From the NCBI GenBank assembly GCA_019240525.1, contig JAFAYE010000001.1, forward strand, positions 841,300-905,299: a stretch of DNA of 64,000 nucleotides. Direction: 5' to 3'. Positions 25,837-34,788 of this stretch are shown piece after piece. Both the position numbers and the translations under genes were made by a program. The DNA comes from Candidatus Eremiobacterota bacterium (GTDB taxonomy: Bacteria > Vulcanimicrobiota > Vulcanimicrobiia > Vulcanimicrobiales > Vulcanimicrobiaceae). How positions within the stretch are numbered: the first letter of the stretch is position 1; each line of letters begins with the position of its first letter. The notes beneath the pieces were generated by a model. The model made no database searches. It was not told the DNA's origin and saw only the letters and a list, made by a program, of their open reading frames with translations.

Positions 25837-26286
25837 ATGCCCTACCTGCGCATTACCTGTCCCGAAACGTCGGCGCAACGGCGCCGCGCCATTGCCGCCC
25901 GCCTCACCGATGCCGTGAATGACATCTTTTGGAATCCACGCAGCGGTCTCTCGCGCGACGACCTGCGAGAACGGACGACCGTGCATTTCTTGCCGTATGG
26001 ACCAGAAACGCTCTTCATCGGCGGCCGAATACCCGCGGAACGAGCCGCGCCCGATGTCACGGTGGAGCTCTCGGATTGGTCGATGCCCGTGCGAATGCAG
26101 CGCCGCATCGCTCGCGAATTAACGCCGATCCTCGCCCGACTGTTCGACGTGATTCCAGGGGATGAGGACAACGTCAACCTTCGCTTTCACTCATATCGGC
26201 CGACCGATTTCGCGGTAGGCGGCCGGCTGCTATCGGATATCGTTCCCGCGGTTCCACGCATATTGAAGCGCGTACTCTCGCGCTGA
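25837..26286 (+). CDS. Tautomerase-superfamily protein
   Basis: A 149-aa protein starting Met-Pro (MPYLRITCP), so processing would expose the catalytic N-terminal proline of the tautomerase family. It has two beta-alpha-beta halves (residues 1-60 and about 75-135; the second begins PDVTVELSDWSM). Length and fused-repeat layout match cis-3-chloroacrylic acid dehalogenase-like members. Arginines follow in both halves. The substrate cannot be assigned. Its last 57 bp overlap the 3' end of the convergent phosphatase gene, an unusually long overlap. Confidence 0.75.
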   Translation: MPYLRITCPETSAQRRRAIAARLTDAVNDIFWNPRSGLSRDDLRERTTVHFLPYGPETLFIGGRIPAERAAPDVTVELSDWSMPVRMQRRIARELTPILARLFDVIPGDEDNVNLRFHSYRPTDFAVGGRLLSDIVPAVPRILKRVLSR

Positions 26287-28083
26287 CTGCGTCGTGTCTT
26301 CTTCGTCAAACGCAGGTGCGTAACGCCGGGCCGCAACCTTGAGGACCGCGCGCGCTTGGCTGCCGCCACCCGGGTACGGCGCGATTTCAAAAGCATCCGT
26401 CAACGTGGAAGTGACGTAGAGCCCGCGACCCGACTCGCTGAAAGGGTCGGCCGGCAAACCGGTCACGTGCGAGAATCCGTGGCCCCGATCAAACACGTGC
26501 AGAACGGGCGCCGACATGCTCCAATCCACGACTATTTCGATGGGGCCGGGCGCATTGCGGACGGCATTTCCGACCAATTCGGTCAGCACTATTTCGGCAT
26601 CGGCTCGTTCTTGCGATGTCGCGCCTCGGTCGTGAAGCGCATCAAGGACTTCTTCGCGCACGCGACCGGCGGCGGCGACGTCGTCGGTGTTGAAGCGCCA
26701 GCGATAGGGTGGCGTGCTGAATTGCTCGGGAAGGCCATCGACGTTAACCACAAGCATTGCGATGTCGTCGCGTGGCGGAATGTCTCCGAGGAAAGCTGCT
26801 TGCAGCGCCCTTGCCGGAAACTGTGCGGCTCTAAACGCCCCGTCGGCGACGAGATTCCTTAAGCGAAATTCTCCCTGGAGCGGGTCGTGCTGAAACTCGG
26901 TGAGACCGTCGGTGTAAAGCACGAGCGACGAGCCGTCGGGAATAGGAACGGTTTGCGGAGCTGGGCCGCGACCCATACGAAGTCCGAGCGGCATGCCGCG
27001 ATCGGATAGCTCGGCAAGATTGCCGTCCGGATAGCGCAGCAATGCTGGCGGATGCCCCGCCGAGGCATAACTGAGGGTCTTTCCGATTGGATCGATGATA
27101 CCGACGAACGCTGTGACGAAGCCGTTGGGCTCGCTCAGATGCAGCGCCCGTCCCGCGGCATCCAGCATCAAGGTCGGGTTGGCGTGCACTTGTGCGATCC
27201 CGCGAATCACTTGACGCATGTTGCCCATGGTGACCGCGGCGTCGAGACCGCTTCCGGCGACGTCGCCAATCGACACCATTGCACGGCCATCGGTTAGTCG
27301 CATCGCGTCGTACCAGTCGCCGCCGATCATCGCCTCGCTTTTTCCCGGCGAATAGACTGCATCGAACGACAAACCGGGAACGTTCGGTAGCGAGCGGGGT
27401 AGTGACGCGTCTTGAAACGCTTGCGCGATGCGGTGCTCGTGCTCCCACCGCGACGTGCCCTCTTCGTTTAACCGGTTCAGCGTCGCCGCGGTCTGCTGCA
27501 GTGCTTCGTTAACTTCATCTTTCGCACGCGCCGTTTCTTCTAACTGCAGCACCGACCGTTCGTATTGCCGAGTGCGAGAATTCTCCGTGAGCAGCGCATC
27601 CCCGAGCACTTGAAGCAGCTCGCCGTTTAAGAGCAGCCGGCCGCGAGGCACTGGCTTCTGCTCTCGGGCAACGTTCCAGAGCCGTTCGAAACGAATGCCC
27701 GCATCGCGCGCCAAGCGCTGAACTTCCGAGAGCTGCGAGAAATCGACGAAAGCGTAGCCGCCGACCGCGGCGCCGACGATCGTTCCGTCGAGCACGAGCG
27801 ACGTGCCAACGACCGATAAACCATACGATTCTGCGACCACGACTGCTTGACGGTCTTCGCTTTGCGCCAGGCAGCGGCGCGCGCACTCCTCGAAGAGGCC
27901 GGGCTCATAACCTGATTCGGCTTCAAAGAGCGCAAAAAGCGGCGTCGAATGAATCGGCCCGAAGACGAGCTTTCCCTCGGTGTCAAAAAGCTTCACGGTT
28001 AAGTGGCACGCGCTGCCGTAACTTTTTAAGGCCCGCTCCCATAGAACGGAACCAAACAGCAGTTTAGTCTTCGTCAGCGTCAT
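26230..28083 (-). CDS. PocR sensor-SpoIIE phosphatase-RsbW kinase signalling protein
   Basis: A 617-aa cytoplasmic regulator. A PocR ligand-binding domain lies at about 5-160, with its Cys/His-rich core (LFEECARRCLAQ). A coiled-coil follows at about 185-225. The PP2C/SpoIIE Ser phosphatase at about 240-440 has metal Asp residues in MIGGDWYDAM and SIGDVAGSGLDAA and PPRDDIAMLVV at the end. The RsbW-type GHKL ATPase at about 465-600 has N box VLTELVGNAVRNAP, G1 DRGHGF and G2 SGRGLYVTSTL. It thus combines both opposing activities of a partner-switching module. The start at 28083 overlaps the KaiC-like gene by 20 bp. Confidence 0.9.
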   Translation of the reverse strand: MTLTKTKLLFGSVLWERALKSYGSACHLTVKLFDTEGKLVFGPIHSTPLFALFEAESGYEPGLFEECARRCLAQSEDRQAVVVAESYGLSVVGTSLVLDGTIVGAAVGGYAFVDFSQLSEVQRLARDAGIRFERLWNVAREQKPVPRGRLLLNGELLQVLGDALLTENSRTRQYERSVLQLEETARAKDEVNEALQQTAATLNRLNEEGTSRWEHEHRIAQAFQDASLPRSLPNVPGLSFDAVYSPGKSEAMIGGDWYDAMRLTDGRAMVSIGDVAGSGLDAAVTMGNMRQVIRGIAQVHANPTLMLDAAGRALHLSEPNGFVTAFVGIIDPIGKTLSYASAGHPPALLRYPDGNLAELSDRGMPLGLRMGRGPAPQTVPIPDGSSLVLYTDGLTEFQHDPLQGEFRLRNLVADGAFRAAQFPARALQAAFLGDIPPRDDIAMLVVNVDGLPEQFSTPPYRWRFNTDDVAAAGRVREEVLDALHDRGATSQERADAEIVLTELVGNAVRNAPGPIEIVVDWSMSAPVLHVFDRGHGFSHVTGLPADPFSESGRGLYVTSTLTDAFEIAPYPGGGSQARAVLKVAARRYAPAFDEEDTTQSAREYALQYAWNRGNDIR

Positions 28084-29599
28084 CGGCGCGCAACAGCGCT
28101 TCTAGGCCGGCGCGCCGCGTCGGGGCGCGCGATATCAGGCCGGCAAATGTAGAGAAGGGTGCCTTGGACGGAGGAATCACGCGCGGCAGCACGCGCATGC
28201 CGTGGCCCTCGACGATTTCACATTCGTGCGTGATCCGGTCGACCGGGTTGGCCCGCATCTTTGCGACGGTGAGGCCGAGCCGGAAGCAGTCGCCAAGCTC
28301 GATCCAATTCATGAGCAGAATGTTGTCGACGAGCGAGCTCATCGCGAACTCGCCCATCATCGAGGCCATTCCCAACATCTCGGGATTTTCGTGATTGTAG
28401 ACGGCCGCGATTTGCGATTCTTTCATTAGCGCCGTCAGGGCGTGGAAGAAGTCGCGAAAGATACGGCCATTCGTGCCAAGCGCCGATCCGTAAGTGGAAA
28501 GGCTGTCGATGACGACACGCCGCGGTTTGAACTCGCGCACCAATTGCTCGATGTGGTAGAAGTGCACGTCCACTTCGATTTCCTGCGGCGGCTCGTACTC
28601 CACGTGCACGAAACCGCTTTTGATCGCTCCGTCGAGGTCGATGCCGACGCTGGAAGCGTTGCGCAAAATTTGCGGTACCTGCTCGTCGAGGCTGAGCATC
28701 AAACTGTGCTCGCCGCACCGCGCGCCCTCCGCCATGTATTGCAGGGCCATCACGCTCTTGCCGACACCCGAGATTCCGGCGACAACGGTCGTACTGCCGC
28801 TGAAATATCCTCCGTTCAAGAGACCATCGAGACCGGGAATCCCCGACGTAACGCGCGTTGACGGATCGAAGGCTGCGGCATAATCGCGCCCCTTGCGCGG
28901 GGCCTGGACGCGGCGATAGACCCGTATCCCCTCGCCGTCGAGAATCCGGATCGTGTGGCGGCCCATTCGAAAATCCTGTCCTCGAGATTTCACGATCTCG
29001 ATCGACCGGCTTACGGCGCGCTGCGCTTCCTCGACGCGCAAGCGAATTACCGTATCGGCAATGGACTCCTCGGCGAGGGAGGGTTCGGAACCGTTGCCCC
29101 CGTTCAACGATGCTTCGACTGCGAGAATGGCCGTGAGATCCTCGCGCTGCAGTCCTTCGGTGAGCACGTGAAACGTGGAACGGGTTTCGGGCGTCCCATC
29201 GTTACCGACGAGTCTACCGACGCCGTCGATGAAGATGCGCCGGGCACCGATCTCGGCGGCTTCGGCGAGCAGAACGCTGTCGGCTTGCTGTAATTCCTGG
29301 CGCAAGACTTCACGCGTCGTAAAAATAATTTTCAGCCGGCCATTCCGTTCGAGCTCCTCGAGATTCCAGCCGAACTGCAAAGCGTCGCGCATAAGCTTAT
29401 GCGGCGAGACCTCGAAGAGCACGATGATGCCGGGTTCGCCAAACTCACTGGCACCTCGATAGACGAACTCGACGCCGATGGTTGTCTTTCCGGTGCCGAT
29501 CGCGCCTTCGACCAGGATCACGTTGCCGCGAGGGATACCGCCAGGCAAAATCTCGTCCAATCCGGCGATGCCCGTCTTGATCAGATCAGCCGATTGCAC
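28064..29599 (-). CDS. Two-domain KaiC-like ATPase
   Basis: A 511-aa protein with two RecA/KaiC repeats. Walker A motifs are GAIGTGKTT (about 32-40) and GISGVGKSV (about 275-283); Walker B motifs are ARRIFIDGV and RRVVIDSL. The second domain keeps the KaiC C-terminal region (AMSSLVDNILLMNWIELGD ... VAKMRANPVD). The adjacent Ser-Ser at 421-422 aligns with the KaiC autophosphorylation pair Ser431/Thr432. Length is like cyanobacterial KaiC. I start at GTG 29599, with GAGGTGG upstream; GTG 29608 is the alternative. It sits between a winged-helix gene and the PocR-SpoIIE-RsbW gene, overlapping both. No kaiA or kaiB is visible, so a clock role is not implied. Confidence 0.88.
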   Translation of the reverse strand: MQSADLIKTGIAGLDEILPGGIPRGNVILVEGAIGTGKTTIGVEFVYRGASEFGEPGIIVLFEVSPHKLMRDALQFGWNLEELERNGRLKIIFTTREVLRQELQQADSVLLAEAAEIGARRIFIDGVGRLVGNDGTPETRSTFHVLTEGLQREDLTAILAVEASLNGGNGSEPSLAEESIADTVIRLRVEEAQRAVSRSIEIVKSRGQDFRMGRHTIRILDGEGIRVYRRVQAPRKGRDYAAAFDPSTRVTSGIPGLDGLLNGGYFSGSTTVVAGISGVGKSVMALQYMAEGARCGEHSLMLSLDEQVPQILRNASSVGIDLDGAIKSGFVHVEYEPPQEIEVDVHFYHIEQLVREFKPRRVVIDSLSTYGSALGTNGRIFRDFFHALTALMKESQIAAVYNHENPEMLGMASMMGEFAMSSLVDNILLMNWIELGDCFRLGLTVAKMRANPVDRITHECEIVEGHGMRVLPRVIPPSKAPFSTFAGLISRAPTRRAGLEALLRADDADED

Positions 29600-30011
29600 G
29601 CAGCCCACCTCGCTTTTGAAGATGGCGATGATGAAAAGCCCGAGGCTGCCGAGAAAGAGTCCCTAAGATTCGTTGCCGCCCTGACCGCGTTGATGCGATG
29701 TCCAAGAGCGTCGTCAACGCGCGTTCTCGCGGACCTTCGGCCGTCAGAAGATATAAGCGCGCAGCATGGCTCGGGTTCTGTTTACGCTGGACAAGGCCGA
29801 CCTCGATGAACGCGTCGATTGCCGTAGCGACCGCTCCCATCTCGTATCCCACCATCGCCGCAAGCTTCTCGTTCGTGAGTAGCGTCCGTGGATGTCTGCG
29901 CAGAAACAAGAGCAGATCGAGCTCGCATGGAGTCTTGAAGGCGTCCGCATCCGCGAGCAAGCGCTTGATGTCGCTGTCTTTGAAAGGATCTGTCGGAGGG
30001 TCGCTGCTCAT
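29586..30011 (-). CDS. Winged-helix regulator opening the KaiC-like operon
   Basis: A 141-aa protein with a winged helix-turn-helix at about 30-110 (CELDLLLFLRRHPRTLLTNEK, MVGYEMGAVATAIDAFIEVG, then a LVQRKQNP wing). A basic tail is rich in Arg and His. The frame is open to 30266, but AGGAAC lies just before the ATG at 30011, and the upstream part has no family character. Its 3' end overlaps the KaiC-like start by 14 bp, so three genes (winged helix, KaiC-like, PocR-SpoIIE-RsbW) are coupled. It probably acts as transcription factor or adaptor of this pathway. Confidence 0.75.
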   Translation of the reverse strand: MSSDPPTDPFKDSDIKRLLADADAFKTPCELDLLLFLRRHPRTLLTNEKLAAMVGYEMGAVATAIDAFIEVGLVQRKQNPSHAARLYLLTAEGPRERALTTLLDIASTRSGRQRILGTLSRQPRAFHHRHLQKRGGLRAIG

Positions 30012-30111
30012 GTTCCTAGTCTCACTCTTCCCCGCTTGGTCGGGCTCCATTCTTGCGACGACGCCGAACTCACCCAGAGAGATTTGTCTTAGACACTTCG
30101 AAGCTGGTGTG

Positions 30112-32610
30112 ATGAAACGGACGCTTGTCATCGCCTGTGGTTTCGCGCTGACCCTCTTGATCGTAGGGCACGGACGCGCGCGCGCCGCAGAACCGTATGC
30201 GGCGTTCACCGCGGGAGCCCAGGCGCATCGCGGCCTCTTCACGATTTGGCAAAAAGAGGGCAGCACCTATCTCGAACTCGCACCGAACCAACTCGATACC
30301 GATTTCCTCGAAACGATCGTTCCCGGCAACGGAATCGGCCAGGATCCCGTCTGGTGGGGCGATACCGACTATCTTCCCACTCAGATCGTACGGTTCGAAC
30401 GGCGCGGCGACAGCATCGTGATGTTGTGGCGCAACTGGTATGCGCACGCCGGATCGAATCCATCGGCGTTGCTCGCCAACCAAGCCAACTTTCCTGATTC
30501 AGTCGTCGGCTTGGGCAAAGTCGCCGCGCAAAACCCTTCAACCGGAAACGTGATTTTCGACCTTTCTTCGCTCCTCGCGGATAATATCGATTTGCGCAAT
30601 GTCATCAATGGCGCCATTCCGCCCGACAAGGCATATCGACTTGATTCCTCGCTCTCCTATTTCGATAGCGTCAAAGCCTTTCCCGAGAACGACGTAATCA
30701 CCGTTGCGCAGACCTGGTCGACGGACGCGAGTCACGTGATCGATACTGCACCCGACGCCCGGCGCATCCTTATGCGGGTCGTCTACAACTTCGTCCAGAT
30801 GCCGCACGACGATTACCGTCCTCGCTTGATGGACGATCGGGTCGGTCTCTATGACGACATCTACATCGATTTCTCCAACGACACCCGCGAGCGACGACAA
30901 CTTCCGTATATCGTGCGCTGGAATTTCGACCCGGTCGACCGCAGCCGCACGTCCGATGCGCGTCATCCCATGATCATTTATCTCAGCGATACGGTTCCGT
31001 CCGAATATCGGAGTGCGATTCGCGACGCGTGTTTGGAATGGAACAAAGCCTTGGGGAAGATCGGCATCTTGAACGGCATCGTGGTTCGCAATCAGCCGGC
31101 CGATTCGAACTGGGATCCGGACGACGTCCGTTACAGCGTAATACGGTGGCTCGACGAGACGCAGCCGTCGTTCGGCGCCGACTCCCAGACACTCTTCGAT
31201 CCGCTCAACGGCGAGGAAATCCGGACCGGAGTCCTTATCTCGGCGGGCGTCGGCATCTCCCCGCGTCTGCGGTGGAAGTATCTGGTGGATCCCGTGCGAT
31301 ACGGTCGCGCGACCGACCCGGTTCCTCCCGCATTTCTGCACGATGCGATCTTTTCGACGGTGGTGCACGAGATGGGCCACAATCTCGGCATGCAGCATAA
31401 CTTTATCGGGCACGAAGCCTACACCGCCGCCGAGCTGCAAGACACGGCATTTACCCGTCAACACGGCATCACCTCAACCGTCATGGAGTACGCTCCGCTG
31501 AACCTCTGGCCGCAACCATACAAGCAGGGCGAGTTTTTTCAGACCACGATCGGACCGTACGATTATTATGCGATCAAGTTTGGATACGCAAACATTCCCG
31601 GGGCACAGACCCCTGAGCAAGAGGTTCCCACGTTACGGCGCTGGGCTTCGGCTTGGTCGAACCCGTGGACGCGTTACGCTTCGGACGAAGACGTGGACTA
31701 CGCAACGGGGCACGCCGCCGATCCTCGCGTGGAGCAAGGAATGCTAACCAACGATCCGCTCTCGTGGTGCAACGTGCAGATGAAAATGTATCGCGAGCAG
31801 ATCGCATCGCTCAATAGATATTGGCCCGCCGCCGGCGAGGCGTACGAGCAGGAACGGCGCATTTTCGACATGCTGCTCCGAGGGTACGACGCATGCGCGA
31901 CGACGGCGGCCCATTATCTTGGCGGCCAGTACCTTTCCTGGGCGCACGCCGGCGATTCCCAGGCCGAAATGCCGATTATTCCGGTAAGCTTGGAAACGGA
32001 GCGTCGCGCAATGACTATTCTCGACGCCTCGCTCTTCAATCCGAACGCATTGAACGTTCCGCCTTCAGTCTTAAACCGGCTTCGCTACACGGAATGGTCG
32101 GGATATGGCTATACCGGTTGGGAAGGTTACGGCAATCTTCCAAAATGGGCGTACGACCCGCCGGACCGCCACGATTTACCGCTCGTCGAGGAGCTGAACA
32201 ACGCACAGCTCAAGGCTGTCGATTATCTCTTTCAGCCGCTGGTGCTGCAACGGATCGATGAAAACCCCGCGGAATCGATGCGTCCAACGATGACGATTGC
32301 CGACCTATTTGACTGGCTGCATACGGGCATCGTCGGTAATTTGCACGCTGTGACGATTCCGTTGCTCTCGCGAAACCTACAGAGCAGGTACGTCGAACGC
32401 TTGGCGACCATTGCCATAGCGCCGCCGAAAGGCACGCCGCCCGATGCGCAAGCCCTCGCTCAAACCGAACTAACGCGAATCGCTCGCGACGCGGCAAACG
32501 CAATACGCAGTAATCACGACGCGGTGACCAGCGCACACCTTGCCGCACTCCTACGAGCGGCAAAGCACCCAATCCCAGCAAAGACAACGGACGCCGTGCC
32601 GAACATGTAA
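30112..32610 (+). CDS. Secreted zinc metalloprotease (DUF5117/DUF4953 family)
   Basis: An 832-aa protein with a signal peptide (MKRTLVIACGFALTLLIVG, cleavage near ARAAE). The catalytic zinc motif HEMGHNLGMQH gives H419, E420, H423 and H429, the metzincin HExxHxxGxxH pattern. The large N-terminal domain (FTIWQKEGSTYLELA) and the ITSTVMEYAPLNLW segment after the zinc site (Met-turn) match the DUF5117-DUF4953 proteases common in soil bacteria. The ATG at 30112 starts the signal; the frame is open further upstream. It is divergent from the KaiC-like operon across a 100-bp region. Confidence 0.88.
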   Translation: MKRTLVIACGFALTLLIVGHGRARAAEPYAAFTAGAQAHRGLFTIWQKEGSTYLELAPNQLDTDFLETIVPGNGIGQDPVWWGDTDYLPTQIVRFERRGDSIVMLWRNWYAHAGSNPSALLANQANFPDSVVGLGKVAAQNPSTGNVIFDLSSLLADNIDLRNVINGAIPPDKAYRLDSSLSYFDSVKAFPENDVITVAQTWSTDASHVIDTAPDARRILMRVVYNFVQMPHDDYRPRLMDDRVGLYDDIYIDFSNDTRERRQLPYIVRWNFDPVDRSRTSDARHPMIIYLSDTVPSEYRSAIRDACLEWNKALGKIGILNGIVVRNQPADSNWDPDDVRYSVIRWLDETQPSFGADSQTLFDPLNGEEIRTGVLISAGVGISPRLRWKYLVDPVRYGRATDPVPPAFLHDAIFSTVVHEMGHNLGMQHNFIGHEAYTAAELQDTAFTRQHGITSTVMEYAPLNLWPQPYKQGEFFQTTIGPYDYYAIKFGYANIPGAQTPEQEVPTLRRWASAWSNPWTRYASDEDVDYATGHAADPRVEQGMLTNDPLSWCNVQMKMYREQIASLNRYWPAAGEAYEQERRIFDMLLRGYDACATTAAHYLGGQYLSWAHAGDSQAEMPIIPVSLETERRAMTILDASLFNPNALNVPPSVLNRLRYTEWSGYGYTGWEGYGNLPKWAYDPPDRHDLPLVEELNNAQLKAVDYLFQPLVLQRIDENPAESMRPTMTIADLFDWLHTGIVGNLHAVTIPLLSRNLQSRYVERLATIAIAPPKGTPPDAQALAQTELTRIARDAANAIRSNHDAVTSAHLAALLRAAKHPIPAKTTDAVPNM

Positions 32611-32706
32611 CTCCTCGGCAAACGGGCACGCGCCGTCTTGCTAATCGGAATCCGGCGTGCGCCTTCTTCCTAAATCCAAACTCTGCATTGCTCCGTTACT
32701 CTGCTC

Positions 32707-33684
32707 GTGTTTGACGTTCTATCGATCGGCGTTGTCGCGCGCGTTACGGGAGTTTCAACCGATACCATCCGCGCATGGGAACGCCGATACGGACTCGTTT
32801 CACCCGCCCGCAATAAAGCGGGCATCCGGACGTACGTACGCTCCGACGTCGATAGGATTGCGCTCGCGCGGGCCGCGACGGGACTCGGCCATTCCATTGG
32901 GCGGATTGCGGAGTGTTCGAACGAGCAGCTTCAACAACTACTGGGCAGCGAGGTGCCGGCCGGACGAACGCCCGGTGCCTCCGCCGAAGCCGTCGCGCGC
33001 ACCTTCGACGCTCTTCTTCGATACGAAATTCAGGCAGCCGAGTCGATTCTTCGATCGGCCATGCTGCTCGCGCCATTCGACGAACTCTTTCGCGGAATAC
33101 TCTTGCCCCTGGTTCGAAAGATCGCCGAAACGTGGGGCCAGGGCCGCTTATTGGTTGGCCAGGAACACCTAGTTTCGTGCCTGGTACGTAACTTAGTCGG
33201 CAGTTGCGGGGCAGCAACCCGTAACGCTCGCTCGACCACGCGCATGGTTTTTGCGACCCCGCCGGGCGAACTGCACGAGTTCGGCATCCGCGTTGCGGCG
33301 TGTCTGGCGGCGGCCCGCAACGTGCACACGTATGTCCTGGGCCCGAACGTTCCGGCGGACGAGATCATTTCCGCCGTTCGCCAGACCGATGCCAACATCG
33401 TCGTCGTCGGGTGCACGCTCGATGGAGCGCCGTCCGAAACCCAAGCTTACCTACAAGCGCTGGAGCGAGGCCTTCCGACCCGCACACGGCTCTGGATAGG
33501 TGGCCGAGGTGCATCGCCGTCGTTAATTCGCGACTCCTCCAGCCGCACGCGGTGCATGTCGTCGTTAATTGATTTTGTCCAGCAGCTGCCTACGGACCAA
33601 ACGTCAACTGCTGCTGCGTTTGTCCAAGACGGCGTTACGCGTCAGTATGACGCGGGTAAGGGCGCCTACTTCACTTCACAATAG
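32707..33684 (+). CDS. MerR-family B12-binding regulator (CarH-like)
   Basis: A 325-aa protein. A MerR helix-turn-helix lies at about 5-70 (SIGVVARVTGVSTDTIRAWE RRYGLVSP region). A helical B12-cap domain at about 95-170 has the diagnostic Trp-x9-Glu-His (W143, E153, H154). A B12 Rossmann fold at about 178-290 has PPGELHEFG, where H190 is the cobalt ligand, and a GCTLDGAPS loop. These are the features of CarH light sensors, which use adenosylcobalamin and release DNA on illumination. The residue after the Trp is Gly, whereas Thermus CarH has His132 there, the light-state second ligand. Start is GTG at 32707. No carotenoid gene is adjacent. Confidence 0.85.
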   Translation: MFDVLSIGVVARVTGVSTDTIRAWERRYGLVSPARNKAGIRTYVRSDVDRIALARAATGLGHSIGRIAECSNEQLQQLLGSEVPAGRTPGASAEAVARTFDALLRYEIQAAESILRSAMLLAPFDELFRGILLPLVRKIAETWGQGRLLVGQEHLVSCLVRNLVGSCGAATRNARSTTRMVFATPPGELHEFGIRVAACLAAARNVHTYVLGPNVPADEIISAVRQTDANIVVVGCTLDGAPSETQAYLQALERGLPTRTRLWIGGRGASPSLIRDSSSRTRCMSSLIDFVQQLPTDQTSTAAAFVQDGVTRQYDAGKGAYFTSQ

Positions 33685-33705
33685 CGCTATAAATCGGAGA
33701 CAACT

Positions 33706-34653
33706 ATGGACCCTATGCATTTGCGACGAGCCGCATTCAGTTTCGTGCTTTGCCTGGGTGCGGGCACGTTGGGAGCATGCTCCTCGCCGTCCACTCAAAG
33801 CACTGGCCTTCCGGCATCGGGAGCGGGATCGGCCGTGCAATCATCGTACGCCTACGACACTGATTCACAAGACGCGAGCCGAACAACCACGGACCCCAGT
33901 TTCTTAAACCCGCTCGCGAGCAAACTCCGGAACAACGAAACGCTCGGTTTCGGTGCCGACAAGCTGTTAGTTTTCAGCTATCGTCAGCAATTCGACTGCG
34001 TCGTCGGGCCGTTCAGCGATCTCAACTCCATCGGTAAGCCCGCCGACATCGCTCCGCAACAGTTTGCGTCGCCGGAGTGCGACATTGGCATCGATTCAAA
34101 ACTCAACCCTCCCGGCAACCCAATAGCACAAACGGACACATTGTTCGTTCTCGTTCCATTCTTCGAGACCGACAAACACACGCCGGCGTTCACGCACGAA
34201 CTGGGCAAGGCCCTCAAGAAACTCTTCGGATTCATTCCCGACGCGTTTAAGCCGAACCCCGGCGTCCCGGTTCAATGCCCTGCACCTGCGGACCAACCTG
34301 GAACCTGCACGATGCATCCGCTTCAAATTAACCTTGGTCCGTTGGTGGTCGCGCTTGGCCTGCTCCCGGCCGGAACAAATCTGTACGTTCCGCTCGTCAA
34401 CCACGACCATCTCGTCAACAACTCGAACATTAACGTCAAGCCGGAATGGTGGAAGCTCGTCGTCGTTTTGGTTGAGAATCCAAAGGCGTGGCCGAATGCC
34501 GCAGGCACGACCGGAATCACGTCGGTAGCGAAGCTTCGGGCCGCGCAAGCGAGCAAAGAAGCCAGCGCCGACGTCGTCAGCAACTTCTTCCTCTATTTCA
34601 ACTCATACGCCACGCACGGCTCCAACCAGCAAATGCCGAAGATGCCTATGTAA
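33706..34653 (+). CDS. Putative lipoprotein, unknown function
   Basis: A 315-aa lipoprotein (LGAC lipobox, Cys25, followed by SSPST). It starts at ATG 33706 after CGGAG. The mature protein has several Cys (FDCVVG, PECDIG, VQCPAP, GTCTMH) and a long run of hydrophobic strands (LGPLVVALGLLPAGTNLYVP). No family is recognised. It begins 21 bp after the CarH-like gene on the same strand and could be transcribed with it. A strong hairpin follows the stop at 34685-34723. Confidence 0.62.
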   Translation: MDPMHLRRAAFSFVLCLGAGTLGACSSPSTQSTGLPASGAGSAVQSSYAYDTDSQDASRTTTDPSFLNPLASKLRNNETLGFGADKLLVFSYRQQFDCVVGPFSDLNSIGKPADIAPQQFASPECDIGIDSKLNPPGNPIAQTDTLFVLVPFFETDKHTPAFTHELGKALKKLFGFIPDAFKPNPGVPVQCPAPADQPGTCTMHPLQINLGPLVVALGLLPAGTNLYVPLVNHDHLVNNSNINVKPEWWKLVVVLVENPKAWPNAAGTTGITSVAKLRAAQASKEASADVVSNFFLYFNSYATHGSNQQMPKMPM

Positions 34654-34684
34654 AAGGCGATTACTTCGAAGACTGCCCAAAGGC

Positions 34685-34723
34685 CCTTGTCGCCGCGCTG
34701 CGTGAACCAGCGCGGCGACAAGG
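34685..34723. repeat. 16-bp perfect hairpin between two lipoprotein genes
   Basis: CCTTGTCGCCGCGCTG (34685-34700) pairs exactly with CAGCGCGGCGACAAGG (34708-34723) across the loop CGTGAAC. It lies 32 bp after a stop codon and 66 bp before the next start. No T-run follows, so it is more likely an mRNA-stabilising or attenuating hairpin, or a REP-like element, than a classical terminator. Confidence 0.6.
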
Positions 34724-34788
34724 CGCAGGTGCGCCTTCGAAGGCGGATAAGTTCCCCACCCACGCCACGCGAAGGACGGGAGAAGGCG

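Noticed and set aside
28064-29599. Circadian clock kaiC
   Set aside because: No kaiA or kaiB in the window and changed catalytic acids; only a KaiC-like ATPase can be supported.
30012-30111. Sigma-factor-specific promoter between the KaiC-like operon and the metalloprotease
   Set aside because: Candidate -35 and -10 hexamers do not have suitable spacing, so no promoter is called.
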